64,000 nt of DNA from Stutzerimonas nitrititolerans (GCF_003696285.1 NZ_RFFL01000001.1:310001-374000), one strand, 5' to 3'; positions 25,231 through 35,627 are shown, numbered from the stretch's first letter. The notes: a model not told the origin generated them from the letters alone. Numbers and translations: made by a program.

Positions 25231-26745
25231 ATGCTCGAACAGTACGTCAAGAAGATCCTCACCTCGCGCGTCTACGACGTGGCCGTCGAAACCCCGCTGC
25301 AGCCCGCCCGCCAGCTTTCCGAGCGGCTCGGCAACCAGATTCTGCTCAAGCGCGAGGATCTGCAGCCGGTGTTCTCCTTCAAGATTCGCGGCGCCTACAA
25401 CAAGCTGGCGCAGCTGACGACAGAAGAGCTCGCCCGCGGCGTGGTCACCGCCTCGGCGGGCAACCATGCCCAGGGCCTGGCGCTGGCGGCGCGCGAACTG
25501 GGCATCAAGGCCACCATCGTCATGCCGCGCACCACGCCGGAGCTGAAGGTGCAGGGCGTGCGCGCCCGTGGCGGCAAGGTGGTGCTGCATGGCGACGCCT
25601 TCCCCGATGCACTGGCGCATTCGCTGAAGCTGGTCGAGGAAAAGGGCTTCGTCTACATCCATCCCTACGACGATCCGGACGTGATCGCCGGGCAGGGCAC
25701 CGTGGCGATGGAGATTCTCAGCCAGCACCAGGGGCCGCTGGATGCGATCTTCGTCCCGGTGGGCGGCGGCGGGCTGATCGCCGGCGTTGCGGCCTACATC
25801 AAGTACCTGCGCCCGGAAACCCGTGTGATCGGCGTCGAGCCGGACGACTCCAACTGCCTGCAGCAGGCCATGGCCGCTGGCGAGCGGGTGGTGCTGCCGC
25901 AGGTCGGGCTGTTCGCCGACGGCGTGGCGGTGGCGCAGATCGGCGCCCACTGCTTCGATATCTGCCGGCAGCATGTCGATGAAGTGATCACGGTCAGCAC
26001 CGACGAGCTCTGCGCGGCGATCAAGGATATCTACGACGACACCCGTTCGATCACCGAACCGGCGGGCGCGCTGGCCGTCGCCGGGATCAAGAAATACGTC
26101 GAGCGTGACGGCGTCGCCAATCAGGTACTGGTGGGCGTCGACTCGGGCGCCAACGTCAACTTCGACCGACTGCGCCACGTCGCCGAGCGTGCCGAGCTGG
26201 GCGAGAAGCGCGAGGCGATCATCGCCGTGACCATCCCCGAGCAGCCGGGCAGCTTCAAGGCCTTCTGCGAGGCGATCGGCAAGCGCCAGATCACCGAGTT
26301 CAACTACCGTTATCACCAGAACGGTGAGGCACACATCTTCGTCGGCGTGCAGACGCACCCGGAAAACGACCCGCGCGAGGCGCTGGTCGCGGGCCTGCAG
26401 GAAAAGGGCTTTCCGGTACTCGACCTCACCGATAATGAACTGGCCAAGCTGCACATCCGTCATATGGTCGGTGGCCATGCATCGGGTGTGAGCGACGAGG
26501 TAGTGTTCCGCTTCGAGTTTCCCGAGCGTCCGGGGGCGTTGTTCAATTTCCTCAACAACCTGGGCGGGCGCTGGAATATCTCGATGTTCCACTACCGCAA
26601 CCATGGGGCCGCCGATGGGCGTGTGGTGGCCGGGCTGCAGGTACCGGCCGAGGACCGCCACAGGTTGCCGGCGGCGCTGGACAAGATCGGCTACCGCTAC
26701 TGGGACGAGACGGACAATCCGGCCTACCGGCTGTTTCTCGGCTGA
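25231..26745 (+). CDS. ilvA: Threonine ammonia-lyase, biosynthetic (two ACT-like domains), 504 residues
   Basis: IlvA deaminates threonine to 2-oxobutyrate, the first step of isoleucine synthesis. PLP lysine is K51 in FSFKIRGAYNK. The phosphate loop is VGGGGLIAG near residue 180. The substrate motif TASAGNHAQG is also present. The C-terminal regulatory half holds two ACT-like modules (AVTIPEQPGSFKAF and FRFEFPERPGALFNF), typical of the allosteric anabolic enzyme inhibited by isoleucine. ATG 25231 gives exactly the usual 504 residues. Confidence 0.97.
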   Translation: MLEQYVKKILTSRVYDVAVETPLQPARQLSERLGNQILLKREDLQPVFSFKIRGAYNKLAQLTTEELARGVVTASAGNHAQGLALAARELGIKATIVMPRTTPELKVQGVRARGGKVVLHGDAFPDALAHSLKLVEEKGFVYIHPYDDPDVIAGQGTVAMEILSQHQGPLDAIFVPVGGGGLIAGVAAYIKYLRPETRVIGVEPDDSNCLQQAMAAGERVVLPQVGLFADGVAVAQIGAHCFDICRQHVDEVITVSTDELCAAIKDIYDDTRSITEPAGALAVAGIKKYVERDGVANQVLVGVDSGANVNFDRLRHVAERAELGEKREAIIAVTIPEQPGSFKAFCEAIGKRQITEFNYRYHQNGEAHIFVGVQTHPENDPREALVAGLQEKGFPVLDLTDNELAKLHIRHMVGGHASGVSDEVVFRFEFPERPGALFNFLNNLGGRWNISMFHYRNHGAADGRVVAGLQVPAEDRHRLPAALDKIGYRYWDETDNPAYRLFLG

Positions 26746-26764
26746 ACCGGCCGCGCGAGGATCA

Positions 26765-27205
26765 ATGGAACACTATCAGCTGCTGAACATTACCCATGCT
26801 GCGCTGGCGATATTGCTGACCCTCGGGCTGATCGCCCACATCGTCATCCTGTGGAAGGCCTGGCGCCGCGCCGATGCCGCGGTGTTGCAGCAGAAACTGC
26901 GCCGTACCCGGATGATTTCCCTGCCGCTGCTGGCATTGCTCGCCCTGCTGTTGCCGCTCAGCGGCTGGTGGCTGGCGCATCTGGCCGGCTGGCCGCTGGG
27001 CCAGCTGTGGTTGCTGGCCAGTTCCGTGCTCTTTCTGGTGCTGGTGCCGCTGGGCCTGCTGCTCGGCGGGCGGCTGCGTGCCTGGCAGGGATTGGGCGAG
27101 GCGCCTGCGCCGGCCCGGTTACCGCGCTTCGCGCTGGCCTATGCCGGGCTGATCCTGCTGATACTGGTGGTCATCATGGGCCTGATGGGGGCCAAGCCGG
27201 TCTGA
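26765..27205 (+). CDS. Integral membrane protein, DUF2269-like, 146 residues
   Basis: Four membrane helices are visible, near residues 8-29 (ITHAALAILLTLGLIAHIVI), 50-72, 76-100 and 122-143. Short loops carry basic residues (WKAWRRAD, LQQKLRRTRM), giving a positive cytoplasmic face. The start (ATG 26765 after GCGAGGATCA) is 20 bases after ilvA and the two could be co-transcribed. I match it tentatively to DUF2269. No function is known. Confidence 0.75.
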   Translation: MEHYQLLNITHAALAILLTLGLIAHIVILWKAWRRADAAVLQQKLRRTRMISLPLLALLALLLPLSGWWLAHLAGWPLGQLWLLASSVLFLVLVPLGLLLGGRLRAWQGLGEAPAPARLPRFALAYAGLILLILVVIMGLMGAKPV

Positions 27206-27225
27206 ATGGCGCCTGCTGGATTCGC

Positions 27226-28452
27226 TCAGCCAAGCAGCCGGACGGTGCGCGCTCTGCGCCACCAGTAAAGCGCCAGCGCCCCCAGCAGCAAGCTGCCGCC
27301 GGCGTAGAGCCAGCCGAAACCGCCCGTCAGGCTCAGCAGCAGATAGGCCAGCAACGGGCCGCATGCAGCGCCCAGATCCTGGCCGATGGAATAGCGAGTC
27401 ATGAAACGCACCGCGCCGATCCGCCTGGCGGTATCGGCAGCCAGCGCATCTCCCAGCGTAGTCAGCGCGGTCGAGGTCAACAGCGCGACCAGGGTGATCA
27501 CCAGCCATATCGGCAGGGGCAGACCCATCGCCATTGGCAAGAAGCTCGATGCGCCGAGTAGCAGAAAACCGACCAGCAAGGGCAGCCGCCCACGTGGCCC
27601 ATCCGACCAGCGACCCATCCGGCTGGCCAGCCAGGGTTCCCAGGCCCAGCGCGCCGACGACAGCAAGCCGGAAAGCGCGGTGGCGCTGAGCAGCACGCCG
27701 AGCAGTTCGACTGTCGAGCCGTAATAGCGCTCGATCAGGGCGCTCAAGGTCGAGGCCATGATTCCCTGTATCAACAGTGCGATGCACGAGCCCGTGAGCA
27801 GTACCACCCAGGGGGCGTGAGCGGTTGCTTCGCATGCCTCCGGGGCGGTGTTTTGCCGATGCTCGGGCTCGGCAGTGGTGGGAAGATGAAAGCCGAACGC
27901 CAGCAGTGGCAAGCCCAGCAGCGACAGCAAGCCGAAGGCCCAGGCCAGTGCAGGTAAGCCATGGAAGGCCACCAGCAGGCCGCCGAGCAACATGCCGAAC
28001 AGGCTGCCAAGCCGGTAAAGGCCGTTGTACATGCCCATGGCCTGGCCCTGGCCACTGCTCTCGGCGCAGCGCACCACAGCGGTCAGCCCGCCGATGCGAA
28101 ACAGTGACCAGGCGACGCCCCACAGCGCACGCAGCAGCATCCAGGCCACGAACCCCTGCGCCCAGCCGTAGCCGCAGGTGCTGATGGCACCCAGCACGAC
28201 GGCGATCAGCAGGCCGGTCTTGAGCGAAATGCGTTGGTAGAGAAGGCCGATCAGCGGATTGATCGGCAGGCGCACCAGGCGGTTGATCGCCAGTAGCGCA
28301 CCGACTTGCCACAGTGAGTCGAGCCCCGCTTCGCGCCAATGCACGGGCAGGGCGATATACAACATCGAATCGCCCAGCAGGCTCAGCGCCGTGGCCAGGG
28401 AAATCACCACTACCGGCCGTATGTCGGCCTTGCTTGCGCCTTCCCTCGCCAA
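27226..28452 (-). CDS. Major facilitator superfamily transporter, 408 residues
   Basis: Twelve membrane helices are predicted from the hydrophobic pattern. After helix 2 comes NRLVRLPINPLIGLLYQRIS, the MFS motif A region, and SRMGRWSDGPRGRLP marks the equivalent loop in the second half. The start is TTG 28452 with AGGAG seven bases upstream; there is no nearby ATG in frame. The substrate is unknown. It resembles putative drug or metabolite exporters of pseudomonads. It lies on the same strand as the HAD gene, 15 bases after it, so the two are probably an operon. Confidence 0.88.
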   Translation of the reverse strand: MAREGASKADIRPVVVISLATALSLLGDSMLYIALPVHWREAGLDSLWQVGALLAINRLVRLPINPLIGLLYQRISLKTGLLIAVVLGAISTCGYGWAQGFVAWMLLRALWGVAWSLFRIGGLTAVVRCAESSGQGQAMGMYNGLYRLGSLFGMLLGGLLVAFHGLPALAWAFGLLSLLGLPLLAFGFHLPTTAEPEHRQNTAPEACEATAHAPWVVLLTGSCIALLIQGIMASTLSALIERYYGSTVELLGVLLSATALSGLLSSARWAWEPWLASRMGRWSDGPRGRLPLLVGFLLLGASSFLPMAMGLPLPIWLVITLVALLTSTALTTLGDALAADTARRIGAVRFMTRYSIGQDLGAACGPLLAYLLLSLTGGFGWLYAGGSLLLGALALYWWRRARTVRLLG

Positions 28453-28467
28453 CAGCGTGCTCCTTTC

Positions 28468-29121
28468 CTAGCGCAGGCTGAGAATCTTCCAGCCGCGGGC
28501 CTGGGCGATCTCTCGCAGGATCGGATCGGGATCCACCGCCACCGGATGGCTGACGCGCTCCAGCAGCGGCAGGTCGTTGCGCGAGTCGCTGTAGAAGTAG
28601 CTGTCATCCAGGCTCTGTCCGGTTTCCGCGAGCCAGCGTTCGATCCGCGTGACCTTGCCTTCCTGGAAGCAGGGGATGTCGGTCAGGCGGCCGGTGTAGC
28701 GACCGTCGAGCATCTCGCATTCGGTGGCCAACAGGGTGTCGACGCCCAATCGCGTGGCGATCGGCCCGGTGATGAAGCGGTTGGTGGCGGTGATGATCAC
28801 CACGCGATCACCCGCTTCGTGATGCTGGCGCACCAGCGCCTCGCCCTTGGCGAGCACGATGGGCTCGATGAATTCGGCCATGAACTGCCGGTGCCATTCT
28901 TCCAGCTGCGCCATTTCGCTGCGCCCGAGCAGTTCCTGACAGAAGTTCTGGTAGGCCAGCACGTCCAGCTGACCGGCCAGGTAGTCCTGGTAGAAGGCAT
29001 CGTTGCGTGCCCGGTAGCGGGTGGCGTCGACGATGCCGCGGCGGCAGAGGAATTCGCCCCAGGCGTGATCGCTGTCACCGGCCAGCAGCGTATTGTCGAG
29101 ATCGAATAGAGCCAGGCGCAC
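28468..29121 (-). CDS. HAD-superfamily IB hydrolase, PSPase-like, 217 residues
   Basis: GTG 29121 is the likely start: GAGG lies eight bases upstream and the product begins at once with the catalytic motif [16 protein letters not shown] (motif I, DxDNT). Motif II is IITATNRFI, motif III has [11 protein letters not shown], and motif IV is [14 protein letters not shown]. The cap region (about 20-100) is helical, as in subfamily IB. Related enzymes include phosphoserine phosphatase-like and histidinol-phosphate phosphatase-like proteins; the substrate is not clear. It diverges from rppH. Confidence 0.9.
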   Translation of the reverse strand: MRLALFDLDNTLLAGDSDHAWGEFLCRRGIVDATRYRARNDAFYQDYLAGQLDVLAYQNFCQELLGRSEMAQLEEWHRQFMAEFIEPIVLAKGEALVRQHHEAGDRVVIITATNRFITGPIATRLGVDTLLATECEMLDGRYTGRLTDIPCFQEGKVTRIERWLAETGQSLDDSYFYSDSRNDLPLLERVSHPVAVDPDPILREIAQARGWKILSLR

Positions 29122-29300
29122 GCAGGAATCCTCACGATGGAAAAACGCGCAGCATAGCGGGAATCGCCATTCCCGACAGCCCGCAGGCAACGCTCGGGCG
29201 AGTCTGCGGCACCGGTCTAGAGCCTTCGAACATCCGGCTTTCGGCACCGCGCCTTTTTGTGGAACAATGCGGCGCACATGCGTCTGCGAGGTTGTATGCC

Positions 29301-29780
29301 GTGATCGACCCCGATGGTTTTCGCCCCAACGTCGGCATCATCCTGACCAATGATGCCGGGCAGGTCCTATGGGCGCGCCGGATCAATCAGAATGCCTGGC
29401 AGTTTCCCCAGGGCGGCATCAATTCGAACGAAACACCGGAGCAGGCCCTGTATCGCGAGCTCAACGAGGAAGTCGGGCTCGAGCAGCAGGATGTGAAGAT
29501 TCTGGCCTGTACCCGCGGCTGGTTGCGCTATCGCCTGCCGCAGCGCCTGGTGCGTACCCATAGCCAGCCGCTGTGCATCGGCCAGAAGCAGAAGTGGTTC
29601 CTGCTGCGGCTGGTCTCCGATGAGCAGCGAGTGCGCATGGATGTCACCGGCAAGCCCGAATTCGATGGCTGGCGCTGGGTCAGCTACTGGTACCCGCTGG
29701 GCCAGGTCGTCACCTTCAAGCGCGAGGTTTACCGTCGCGCCTTAAAAGAACTCGCCCCGCGCCTGATGGCGCGGGACTGA
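29301..29780 (+). CDS. rppH: RNA pyrophosphohydrolase, 159 residues
   Basis: RppH removes pyrophosphate from mRNA 5' ends and so triggers RNase E-dependent decay. The Nudix box is complete: [20 protein letters not shown] followed by VGL. The N-terminus [15 protein letters not shown] and [10 protein letters not shown] fit the enterobacterial-type enzyme. The start is GTG 29301, with GAGG upstream. It is 19 bases before ptsP, the same arrangement as in other gammaproteobacteria. Confidence 0.97.
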   Translation: MIDPDGFRPNVGIILTNDAGQVLWARRINQNAWQFPQGGINSNETPEQALYRELNEEVGLEQQDVKILACTRGWLRYRLPQRLVRTHSQPLCIGQKQKWFLLRLVSDEQRVRMDVTGKPEFDGWRWVSYWYPLGQVVTFKREVYRRALKELAPRLMARD

Positions 29781-29799
29781 CGGGAGAAAGCCTCTGAGC

Positions 29800-32079
29800 A
29801 TGCTCGGCACGCTGCGCAAGATTGTCCAGGAAGTGAACTCCGCCAAGGACCTCAAGGCGGCGTTGGGCATCATTGTGCTGAGGGTTCGGGAGGCCATGGC
29901 CAGCCAGGTCTGCTCGGTCTACCTGCTCGATCCGGAATCGGATCGCTTCGTCCTGATGGCCACCGAAGGCCTGAACAAGAAGGCCATCGGCAAGGTCAGC
30001 ATGGCCCCCAACGAGGGCCTGGTCGGCCTGGTGGGCTCGCGCGAGGAGCCGCTCAACCTCGAGCATGCCTCCGAACATCCGCGCTACCGCTACTTCGCCG
30101 AGACGGGCGAAGAACGCTATGCCTCCTTCCTCGGTGCACCGATCATTCACCATCGGCGGGTGATGGGCGTGCTGGTCATCCAGCAGAAGGAGCGCCGCCA
30201 GTTCGACGAGGGCGAGGAAGCCTTCCTGGTGACCATGAGCGCGCAACTGGCCGGGGTCATCGCCCATGCCGAGGCGACCGGCTCGATCCGCGGCCTCGGC
30301 CGCCAGGGCAAGGGCATCCAGGAAACCCGCTTCATCGGCATTCCCGGCGCGCCCGGCGCGGCCGTCGGCACGGCAGTGGTGGTGCTGCCGCCAGCGGATC
30401 TGGACGTAGTGCCCGACAAATCGATCGAAAAGTCCGAGATCGAGGCCGAGCTGGCGCTTTTCGAGTCGGCGCTGCAGGCAGTGCGCGCCGACATGCGCGC
30501 CCTGTCCGAGCGGCTTGCCAGCCAGATGCGCAAGGAAGAGCGGGCGCTGTTCGACGTCTACCTGATGATGCTCGAGGATTCCGCGCTGGGCGGCGAGGTC
30601 ACCCGGCTCATTCGCACCGGCCAGTGGGCGCAGGGCGCGCTGCGCCAGGTAGTCAGCGACCATGTCGTGCGCTTCGAGATGATGGACGATGCCTACCTCA
30701 GCGAGCGCGCCTCCGACGTCAAGGACATCGGTCGGCGCCTGCTCGGCTATCTGCAGGAAGCGCGCAAGCAGACCCTGACCTACCCCGAAAAAACCATTCT
30801 GGTCAGCGAAGAGCTGTCCCCGGCGATGCTCGGCGAGGTGCCGGAAGGCCGGCTGGCGGGGATGGTCTCGGTGCTGGGTTCGAGCAACTCCCACGTCGCC
30901 ATCCTTGCTCGTGCCATGGGTATTCCCACGGTAATGGGCGCGGTGGATCTGCCGTATTCGAAGGTCGATGGTATCGAGCTGATCATCGACGGTACCCGCG
31001 GCGAGATCATCACCAACCCGGCCAAGGTGCTGCGCGAACAGTACCTGCAACTGGCCGAGCAGGAGCGTCAGCTCTCGGCGGGGCTCGACGTGCTGCGCGA
31101 GCTGCCCTGCGTGACCACCGATGGCCACCGTATTCCGTTGTGGGTCAATACCGGGCTGCTCGCCGATGTGGTGCGCGCCCAGGAGCGAGGCGCCGAAGGC
31201 GTGGGGCTGTATCGCACCGAAGTGCCCTTCATGATCAAGGAACGCTTCCCCAGCGAGAAGGAGCAGATGGCGATCTATCGCGAACAGCTCGAAGCCTTCC
31301 ATCCGCTGCCGGTGACCATGCGAACCCTGGATATCGGCGGCGACAAGAGCCTGCCGTATTTTCCCATCAAGGAAGAAAATCCCTTCCTCGGCTGGCGCGG
31401 CATCCGGGTGACGCTCGACCACCCGGAAATCTTCCTGCTGCAGACCCGCGCCATGCTCAAGGCCAGCGTCGGGCTGAACAATCTGCGCATCCTGCTGCCG
31501 ATGATTTCGGGTATTCGCGAGCTGGAAGAGTCTCTGCACCTGATTCACCGTGCCTGGGGCGAGGTACGCGACGAAGGCATGGACGTCGAGATGCCGCCGA
31601 TCGGCGTCATGATCGAAGTGCCGGCAGCGGTCTATCTGACCCGCGAACTTGCCAGCCAGGTGGACTTCATCTCGGTGGGCTCGAACGACCTGACCCAGTA
31701 TCTGCTGGCGGTTGATCGCAACAACCCGCGCGTCGCCGACCTGTACGACTATCTGCATCCGGCGGTGCTCGAAGCGCTGCAGCGGATCGTCAAGGAAGCC
31801 CATGAAGAGGGCAAACCGGTGAGCATCTGCGGCGAGATGGCGGGCGATCCCGCGGCGGCCGTACTGCTGCTGGCGATGGGCTTCGACAGCCTGTCGATGA
31901 ACGCCACCAACCTGCCCAAGGTGAAATGGTTGCTGCGCCAGATCAGCATGCAGACCGCCCGGGAGCTGCTGGCCAAGGTCATGCGCATCGACAGCCCCGA
32001 GGTCACCCACGCCACCGTGCAGCTGGCGTTGCGCAACCTGGGCCTGAACAAGTTGATCAATCCGTCGGCGGCAGTCTGA
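29800..32079 (+). CDS. ptsP: PTS enzyme I-Ntr (PtsP), 759 residues
   Basis: PtsP phosphorylates NPr from PEP in the nitrogen phosphotransferase system, which controls carbon-nitrogen balance, polyhydroxyalkanoates and virulence. An N-terminal GAF domain (about 1-165) is followed by the PEP-utilising EI portion. The phosphorylated histidine lies in GSSNSHVAILARAMG at about residue 365. The PEP-binding barrel has RTLDIGGDKSLPYF, GVMIEVPAAV, SVGSNDLTQYLLAVDRNNP and the catalytic Cys in SICGEMAGD. Length 759 is standard. Confidence 0.97.
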   Translation: MLGTLRKIVQEVNSAKDLKAALGIIVLRVREAMASQVCSVYLLDPESDRFVLMATEGLNKKAIGKVSMAPNEGLVGLVGSREEPLNLEHASEHPRYRYFAETGEERYASFLGAPIIHHRRVMGVLVIQQKERRQFDEGEEAFLVTMSAQLAGVIAHAEATGSIRGLGRQGKGIQETRFIGIPGAPGAAVGTAVVVLPPADLDVVPDKSIEKSEIEAELALFESALQAVRADMRALSERLASQMRKEERALFDVYLMMLEDSALGGEVTRLIRTGQWAQGALRQVVSDHVVRFEMMDDAYLSERASDVKDIGRRLLGYLQEARKQTLTYPEKTILVSEELSPAMLGEVPEGRLAGMVSVLGSSNSHVAILARAMGIPTVMGAVDLPYSKVDGIELIIDGTRGEIITNPAKVLREQYLQLAEQERQLSAGLDVLRELPCVTTDGHRIPLWVNTGLLADVVRAQERGAEGVGLYRTEVPFMIKERFPSEKEQMAIYREQLEAFHPLPVTMRTLDIGGDKSLPYFPIKEENPFLGWRGIRVTLDHPEIFLLQTRAMLKASVGLNNLRILLPMISGIRELEESLHLIHRAWGEVRDEGMDVEMPPIGVMIEVPAAVYLTRELASQVDFISVGSNDLTQYLLAVDRNNPRVADLYDYLHPAVLEALQRIVKEAHEEGKPVSICGEMAGDPAAAVLLLAMGFDSLSMNATNLPKVKWLLRQISMQTARELLAKVMRIDSPEVTHATVQLALRNLGLNKLINPSAAV

Positions 32080-32106
32080 GTTCGCGCGCGGCCTTTGCGG
32101 TCCATG

Positions 32107-32192
32107 GCCGAATGAATTCGGCTCTAAGGGCTGACCGCCAGGGCTGTGAACATCTCTTAGCCGGCAACGTGTAGGGCCGAACTTGTTCGGCC
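32107..32192. repeat. Paired hairpins between ptsP and the NRDE gene
   Basis: GCCGAAT-GA-ATTCGGC (32107-32122) and GGCCGAAC-TT-GTTCGGCC (32175-32192) are two perfect, related hairpins in the convergent gap. They look like a REP doublet. They could protect the 3' ends of both transcripts; neither has a T-run. Confidence 0.6.
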
Positions 32193-32203
32193 TTCGTCTC
32201 TCG

Positions 32204-32965
32204 CTACAGGTCAGGTGTTGCTGGGTGCAGGAACTGAACGTCGCCCAGGCAGCCTTCAGGACCGAAGCTGCGCTCGCGTATTTCCAGTGAACCGTCGCTG
32301 CGGCGAATCAGCGCCGTGCTGGCGCGGGTGCCATAGTCGCGGCTGGCGATGAATACGCTCGACAGCAACTGCTCGAGCTCCGGCGCCACACCGGTATTCG
32401 GTAGTTCGTGCCCGGTGGCCTGCTGGTCATCGGCCAGCAGTTGCAGCAAGGTTTCGGTGCAGAGGGTTTCGAGATGGCTGGAAAGCATCGTCCGAGCACG
32501 AACGAGTTTCGGCCAGGGCGTATCCAGTGAGGCATTGGAGAGCCCGTAGACGCCTTCCGTGAGCCTGCGCGGTATCCCTTCATGGGAGTTCAGGTGCCAG
32601 AGCGCCCGGTTGTCGCCCACCAGCAGGTTGAAACCCGAATATTCCCGGCGTTGCGCTGCCAGTCTGTCCAGGTATTCCTCGGGCGGCATGTCGGCGCGCA
32701 GGTAGCGTTCCGGCAACTCGCCACGGGAGCGACTGCCAAGTGGCTCACCCGGCGCGCGGATGTTGGTCAGTGCGGCGAAGCGGCCGGCCGGGGTGATCCC
32801 CATCCAGGTGCCGCCGGCCTGCAGATCACGCCCGGCGAACAACCCGGGCGCGTCTTCCCAGGGCGCCAGCGGCAGCGTCGGGCGGGCGTGGAATTCGTCA
32901 CGATTGGCCGCGACTACCAGGGGCACGGCGTGCGATGGCCGCCAGGCGAAAACGATCAGGCACAT
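32204..32965 (-). CDS. NRDE-family (Tango2-like) protein, 253 residues
   Basis: The N-terminus MCLIVFAW and VAANRDEFHARPTLPLAPW give the family its name. Cys2 is positioned as in N-terminal nucleophile hydrolases. Other conserved blocks are LFAGRDLQAGGTWMGIT and RFAALTNIRAP. Tango2 in eukaryotes is linked to haem and lipid handling; bacterial function is unclear. ATG 32965 is chosen since Cys must be residue 2; no strong ribosome site is seen. It is convergent with ptsP. Confidence 0.88.
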   Translation of the reverse strand: MCLIVFAWRPSHAVPLVVAANRDEFHARPTLPLAPWEDAPGLFAGRDLQAGGTWMGITPAGRFAALTNIRAPGEPLGSRSRGELPERYLRADMPPEEYLDRLAAQRREYSGFNLLVGDNRALWHLNSHEGIPRRLTEGVYGLSNASLDTPWPKLVRARTMLSSHLETLCTETLLQLLADDQQATGHELPNTGVAPELEQLLSSVFIASRDYGTRASTALIRRSDGSLEIRERSFGPEGCLGDVQFLHPATPDL

Positions 32966-32984
32966 AGGCGTCGAAAAAGGCGAT

Positions 32985-33090
32985 GGAGGCTGGAGGCTAG
33001 ACGAAAAGGCAGCTCGGGTCACGCCCTGTCGGCTGAGCAGAGGGCTCGCGAGTAATACCGGGTGACTCTGCCTCACCTCCAGCCTCCAGC
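32985..33090. repeat. Heptad (CCTCCAG) inverted repeat
   Basis: GGAGGCTGGAGGCT near 32985-32998 faces CCTCCAGCCTCCAGC at 33076-33090. The unit is a 7-base CCTCCAG/CTGGAGG motif. Similar structures occur at 44621-44744 and 53866-53992. This one lies in the divergent region between the NRDE and permease genes. Confidence 0.6.
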
Positions 33091-33135
33091 CCGCTTTTCA
33101 GCTACCATGCCGCTTTGTTTTTCAGGATGACTCCG

Positions 33136-33918
33136 ATGGAGTTCGTGCTTTATCTCGGTCTTGGCGCGCTTGCCGGTGTGCTGGCCGGGCTGTTCGGCGT
33201 TGGTGGCGGTCTGGTGATCGTGCCGGTGCTGGTGTTCAGTTTTACCCTGCATGGTTTCGCGCCCGAGATTCTGACTCACCTGGCTATCGGAACTTCGTTG
33301 GCGACCATCGTCTTCACCTCTTTCAATTCGATCCTCGCGCACCATCGCAAGGGAGCGGTGCGCTGGCCGCTGGTGCTCTGGATGACCGCGGGCATCGTCG
33401 TCGGCGCCGCGCTCGGCAGCCTGACCGCCGAGGCGATTCAGGGGCCTCAGCTGCAGAAGATCATCGGCGTGTTCGCCATTCTCATGGCCGTACAGATGGG
33501 CTTCGACTTTCTGCCCAAAGCCAGCGGCGACGTGCCGGGCAAGCCGGGGCTGTCCGTTGCCGGTGTGGTAATTGGCTGGGCTTCGGCGATCTTCGGCATC
33601 GGTGGCGGCTCGCTGACGGTGCCTTTTCTCTGCTGGCGCAGCGTGCCTATACAGCAGGCGATTGGTACATCCGCTGCCTGTGGGCTGCCGATCGCCATCG
33701 CCGGTGCGCTGAGTTTCATGGTGGTTGGCTGGCAGAATGAACAGTTGCCGGAATGGAGCCTGGGTTTCGTCTACCTGCCGGCCATGGTCGGCATCGCCGC
33801 GACCAGCATGCTCTTTGCGCGGCTGGGCGCTAATCTGGCGCACCGGTTGTCGCCGACGCTGCTCAAGCGGCTGTTCGCGTTGCTGCTGGTGACCGTCGGT
33901 ATCAATTTTCTGATTTGA
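33136..33918 (+). CDS. TSUP (TauE/SafE, DUF81) family permease, 260 residues
   Basis: Eight membrane segments are expected. The two inverted repeats show family glycine motifs [20 protein letters not shown] (near the N-terminus) and [19 protein letters not shown] (middle). Members export sulfite, sulfoacetate or other organosulfonates. ATG 33136 is preceded by AGGA at eight bases, a better start than ATG 33127 or an upstream TTG. It is ten bases before lgt, a conserved neighbour pair in pseudomonads. Confidence 0.9.
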   Translation: MEFVLYLGLGALAGVLAGLFGVGGGLVIVPVLVFSFTLHGFAPEILTHLAIGTSLATIVFTSFNSILAHHRKGAVRWPLVLWMTAGIVVGAALGSLTAEAIQGPQLQKIIGVFAILMAVQMGFDFLPKASGDVPGKPGLSVAGVVIGWASAIFGIGGGSLTVPFLCWRSVPIQQAIGTSAACGLPIAIAGALSFMVVGWQNEQLPEWSLGFVYLPAMVGIAATSMLFARLGANLAHRLSPTLLKRLFALLLVTVGINFLI

Positions 33919-33928
33919 GGAGCGCTGG

Positions 33929-34729
33929 ATGCTGCCTTATCCGCAAATAGACCCCGTGGCCGTTTCCCTCGGCCCGTTGCAGATTCACTGGTATGGCCTG
34001 ATGTACCTGATCGGCATCGGTGGTGCCTGGTGGCTGTCGTCGCGCCGGGTGCAGCGCTTCGCCCCGGAGTGGAACAAGGACAAGCTGTCCGACCTGGTGT
34101 TCTGGGTGGCCATGGGGGTGATCGTCGGAGGGCGTCTGGGCTACGTGCTGTTCTACGACCTGGCGTCCTACCTCAACGACCCGAGCCTGATCCTGCAGGT
34201 GTGGAAGGGCGGCATGTCCTTTCATGGCGGCCTGATCGGGGTGCTGCTGTGCACCTGGATCTTCGCCCGGCGCAACGGCAAGCGGTTCTTCGAGCTGATG
34301 GACTTCATCGCGCCCTTCGTACCGATCGGGCTGGGCGCCGGGCGCATCGGCAACTTCATCAACGCCGAACTCTGGGGCAAGGCGACCGACGTGCCCTGGG
34401 CGATGGTTTTCCCCACCGATCCGCAGCAACTGGCGCGTCACCCTTCGCAGCTCTACCAGTTCGCCCTGGAGGGCGTCGCGCTGTTCCTGATCCTCTGGTT
34501 CTATTCGCGCAAACCGCGACCGACCATGGCGGTGTCCGGGCTGTTCGCCGTGTGCTACGGCATCTTCCGCTTCATCGTCGAGTTCGTCCGCGTTCCGGAT
34601 GCACAGCTCGGCTACCTGGCGTTCGGCTGGCTGACCATGGGCCAGGTGCTCTGCGTGCCGATGGTGTTGCTCGGCGCCGGGATGATCGCCTGGGCCTATC
34701 GGCGCGAGGGCGCCAGCGCTTCAGCCTGA
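33929..34729 (+). CDS. lgt: Prolipoprotein diacylglyceryl transferase, 266 residues
   Basis: Lgt transfers diacylglycerol from phosphatidylglycerol to the lipobox Cys of lipoproteins at the inner membrane. Seven membrane helices fit. Signatures are [10 protein letters not shown] at the N-terminus, the Lgt motif [15 protein letters not shown], and [24 protein letters not shown] precedes the ATG. It lies just upstream of thyA, the common lgt-thyA order. Confidence 0.97.
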   Translation: MLPYPQIDPVAVSLGPLQIHWYGLMYLIGIGGAWWLSSRRVQRFAPEWNKDKLSDLVFWVAMGVIVGGRLGYVLFYDLASYLNDPSLILQVWKGGMSFHGGLIGVLLCTWIFARRNGKRFFELMDFIAPFVPIGLGAGRIGNFINAELWGKATDVPWAMVFPTDPQQLARHPSQLYQFALEGVALFLILWFYSRKPRPTMAVSGLFAVCYGIFRFIVEFVRVPDAQLGYLAFGWLTMGQVLCVPMVLLGAGMIAWAYRREGASASA

Positions 34730-34832
34730 TTGGTCCGTCCGGCTCGTCGCGCCAGCGAGACAAGCCGGGCCTGTGCTTTTACTATTCGCGCAGCCTTTTC
34801 ACTTGCGCCTCGGCGCCCGCTTCGAGTCCATC

Positions 34833-35627
34833 ATGAAACAGTACCTCGACCTGATGCGCCACGTGCGCGAGAACGGCACCTTCAAGAGCGACCGCACCGG
34901 TACCGGTACCTACAGCGTGTTCGGCTACCAGATGCGCTTCGACCTGGCCGACGGCTTTCCGCTGGTGACCACCAAGAAGTGCCATCTCAAATCCATCATC
35001 CACGAGCTGCTGTGGTTTCTGCAGGGCGATACCAACGTGCGCTATCTGCAGGAGAACGGCGTGCGCATCTGGGACGAATGGGCCGACGAGAACGGCGAGC
35101 TGGGGCCGGTGTACGGCTACCAGTGGCGCAACTGGCCGGCGCCCAATGGCGAATCGGTCGACCAGATCGCCAAGCTGGTGGAGATGATCAAAAGCAATCC
35201 GGATTCACGTCGCCTGATCGTCTCGGCCTGGAACCCCGCACTGGTCGATCAGATGGCGTTGCCGCCGTGCCACGCGCTGTTCCAGTTCTACGTCGCCGAC
35301 GGCAAGCTCAGTTGCCAGCTCTACCAGCGCTCGGCGGACATCTTCCTCGGCGTGCCCTTCAATATCGCCAGCTATGCCTTGCTGACGCTGATGATGGCGC
35401 AGGTCTGCGACCTCGAACCCGGCGAGTTCATCTGGAGCGGCGGCGACTGCCATCTGTATGCCAACCATCTGGAGCAGGCCGACCTGCAACTGACCCGCGA
35501 GCCGCTGCCGTTGCCGACGATGAAGCTCAACCCGCAGGTGAAGGACCTGTTCGGCTTCCGCTTCGAGGATTTCGAGCTGGTCGGCTACGAGGCGCATCCG
35601 CACATCAAGGCGGCGGTAGCGGTCTGA
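34833..35627 (+). CDS. thyA: Thymidylate synthase, 264 residues
   Basis: ThyA methylates dUMP to dTMP using methylene-tetrahydrofolate. The catalytic Cys146 lies in [10 protein letters not shown], exactly as in E. coli. Arg21 and [10 protein letters not shown] (phosphate site), [15 protein letters not shown] and the C-terminal IKAAVAV fit. Length is identical to the E. coli enzyme. Confidence 0.98.
   Translation: MKQYLDLMRHVRENGTFKSDRTGTGTYSVFGYQMRFDLADGFPLVTTKKCHLKSIIHELLWFLQGDTNVRYLQENGVRIWDEWADENGELGPVYGYQWRNWPAPNGESVDQIAKLVEMIKSNPDSRRLIVSAWNPALVDQMALPPCHALFQFYVADGKLSCQLYQRSADIFLGVPFNIASYALLTLMMAQVCDLEPGEFIWSGGDCHLYANHLEQADLQLTREPLPLPTMKLNPQVKDLFGFRFEDFELVGYEAHPHIKAAVAV

Noticed and set aside
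29716..32010. 764-residue minus-strand open frame over ptsP
   Set aside because: Shadow of ptsP; the plus strand encodes the complete EI-Ntr protein.
32104..32192. Rho-independent terminator after ptsP
   Set aside because: Hairpins are perfect but lack a T-run, and they resemble repeat copies more than a terminator.
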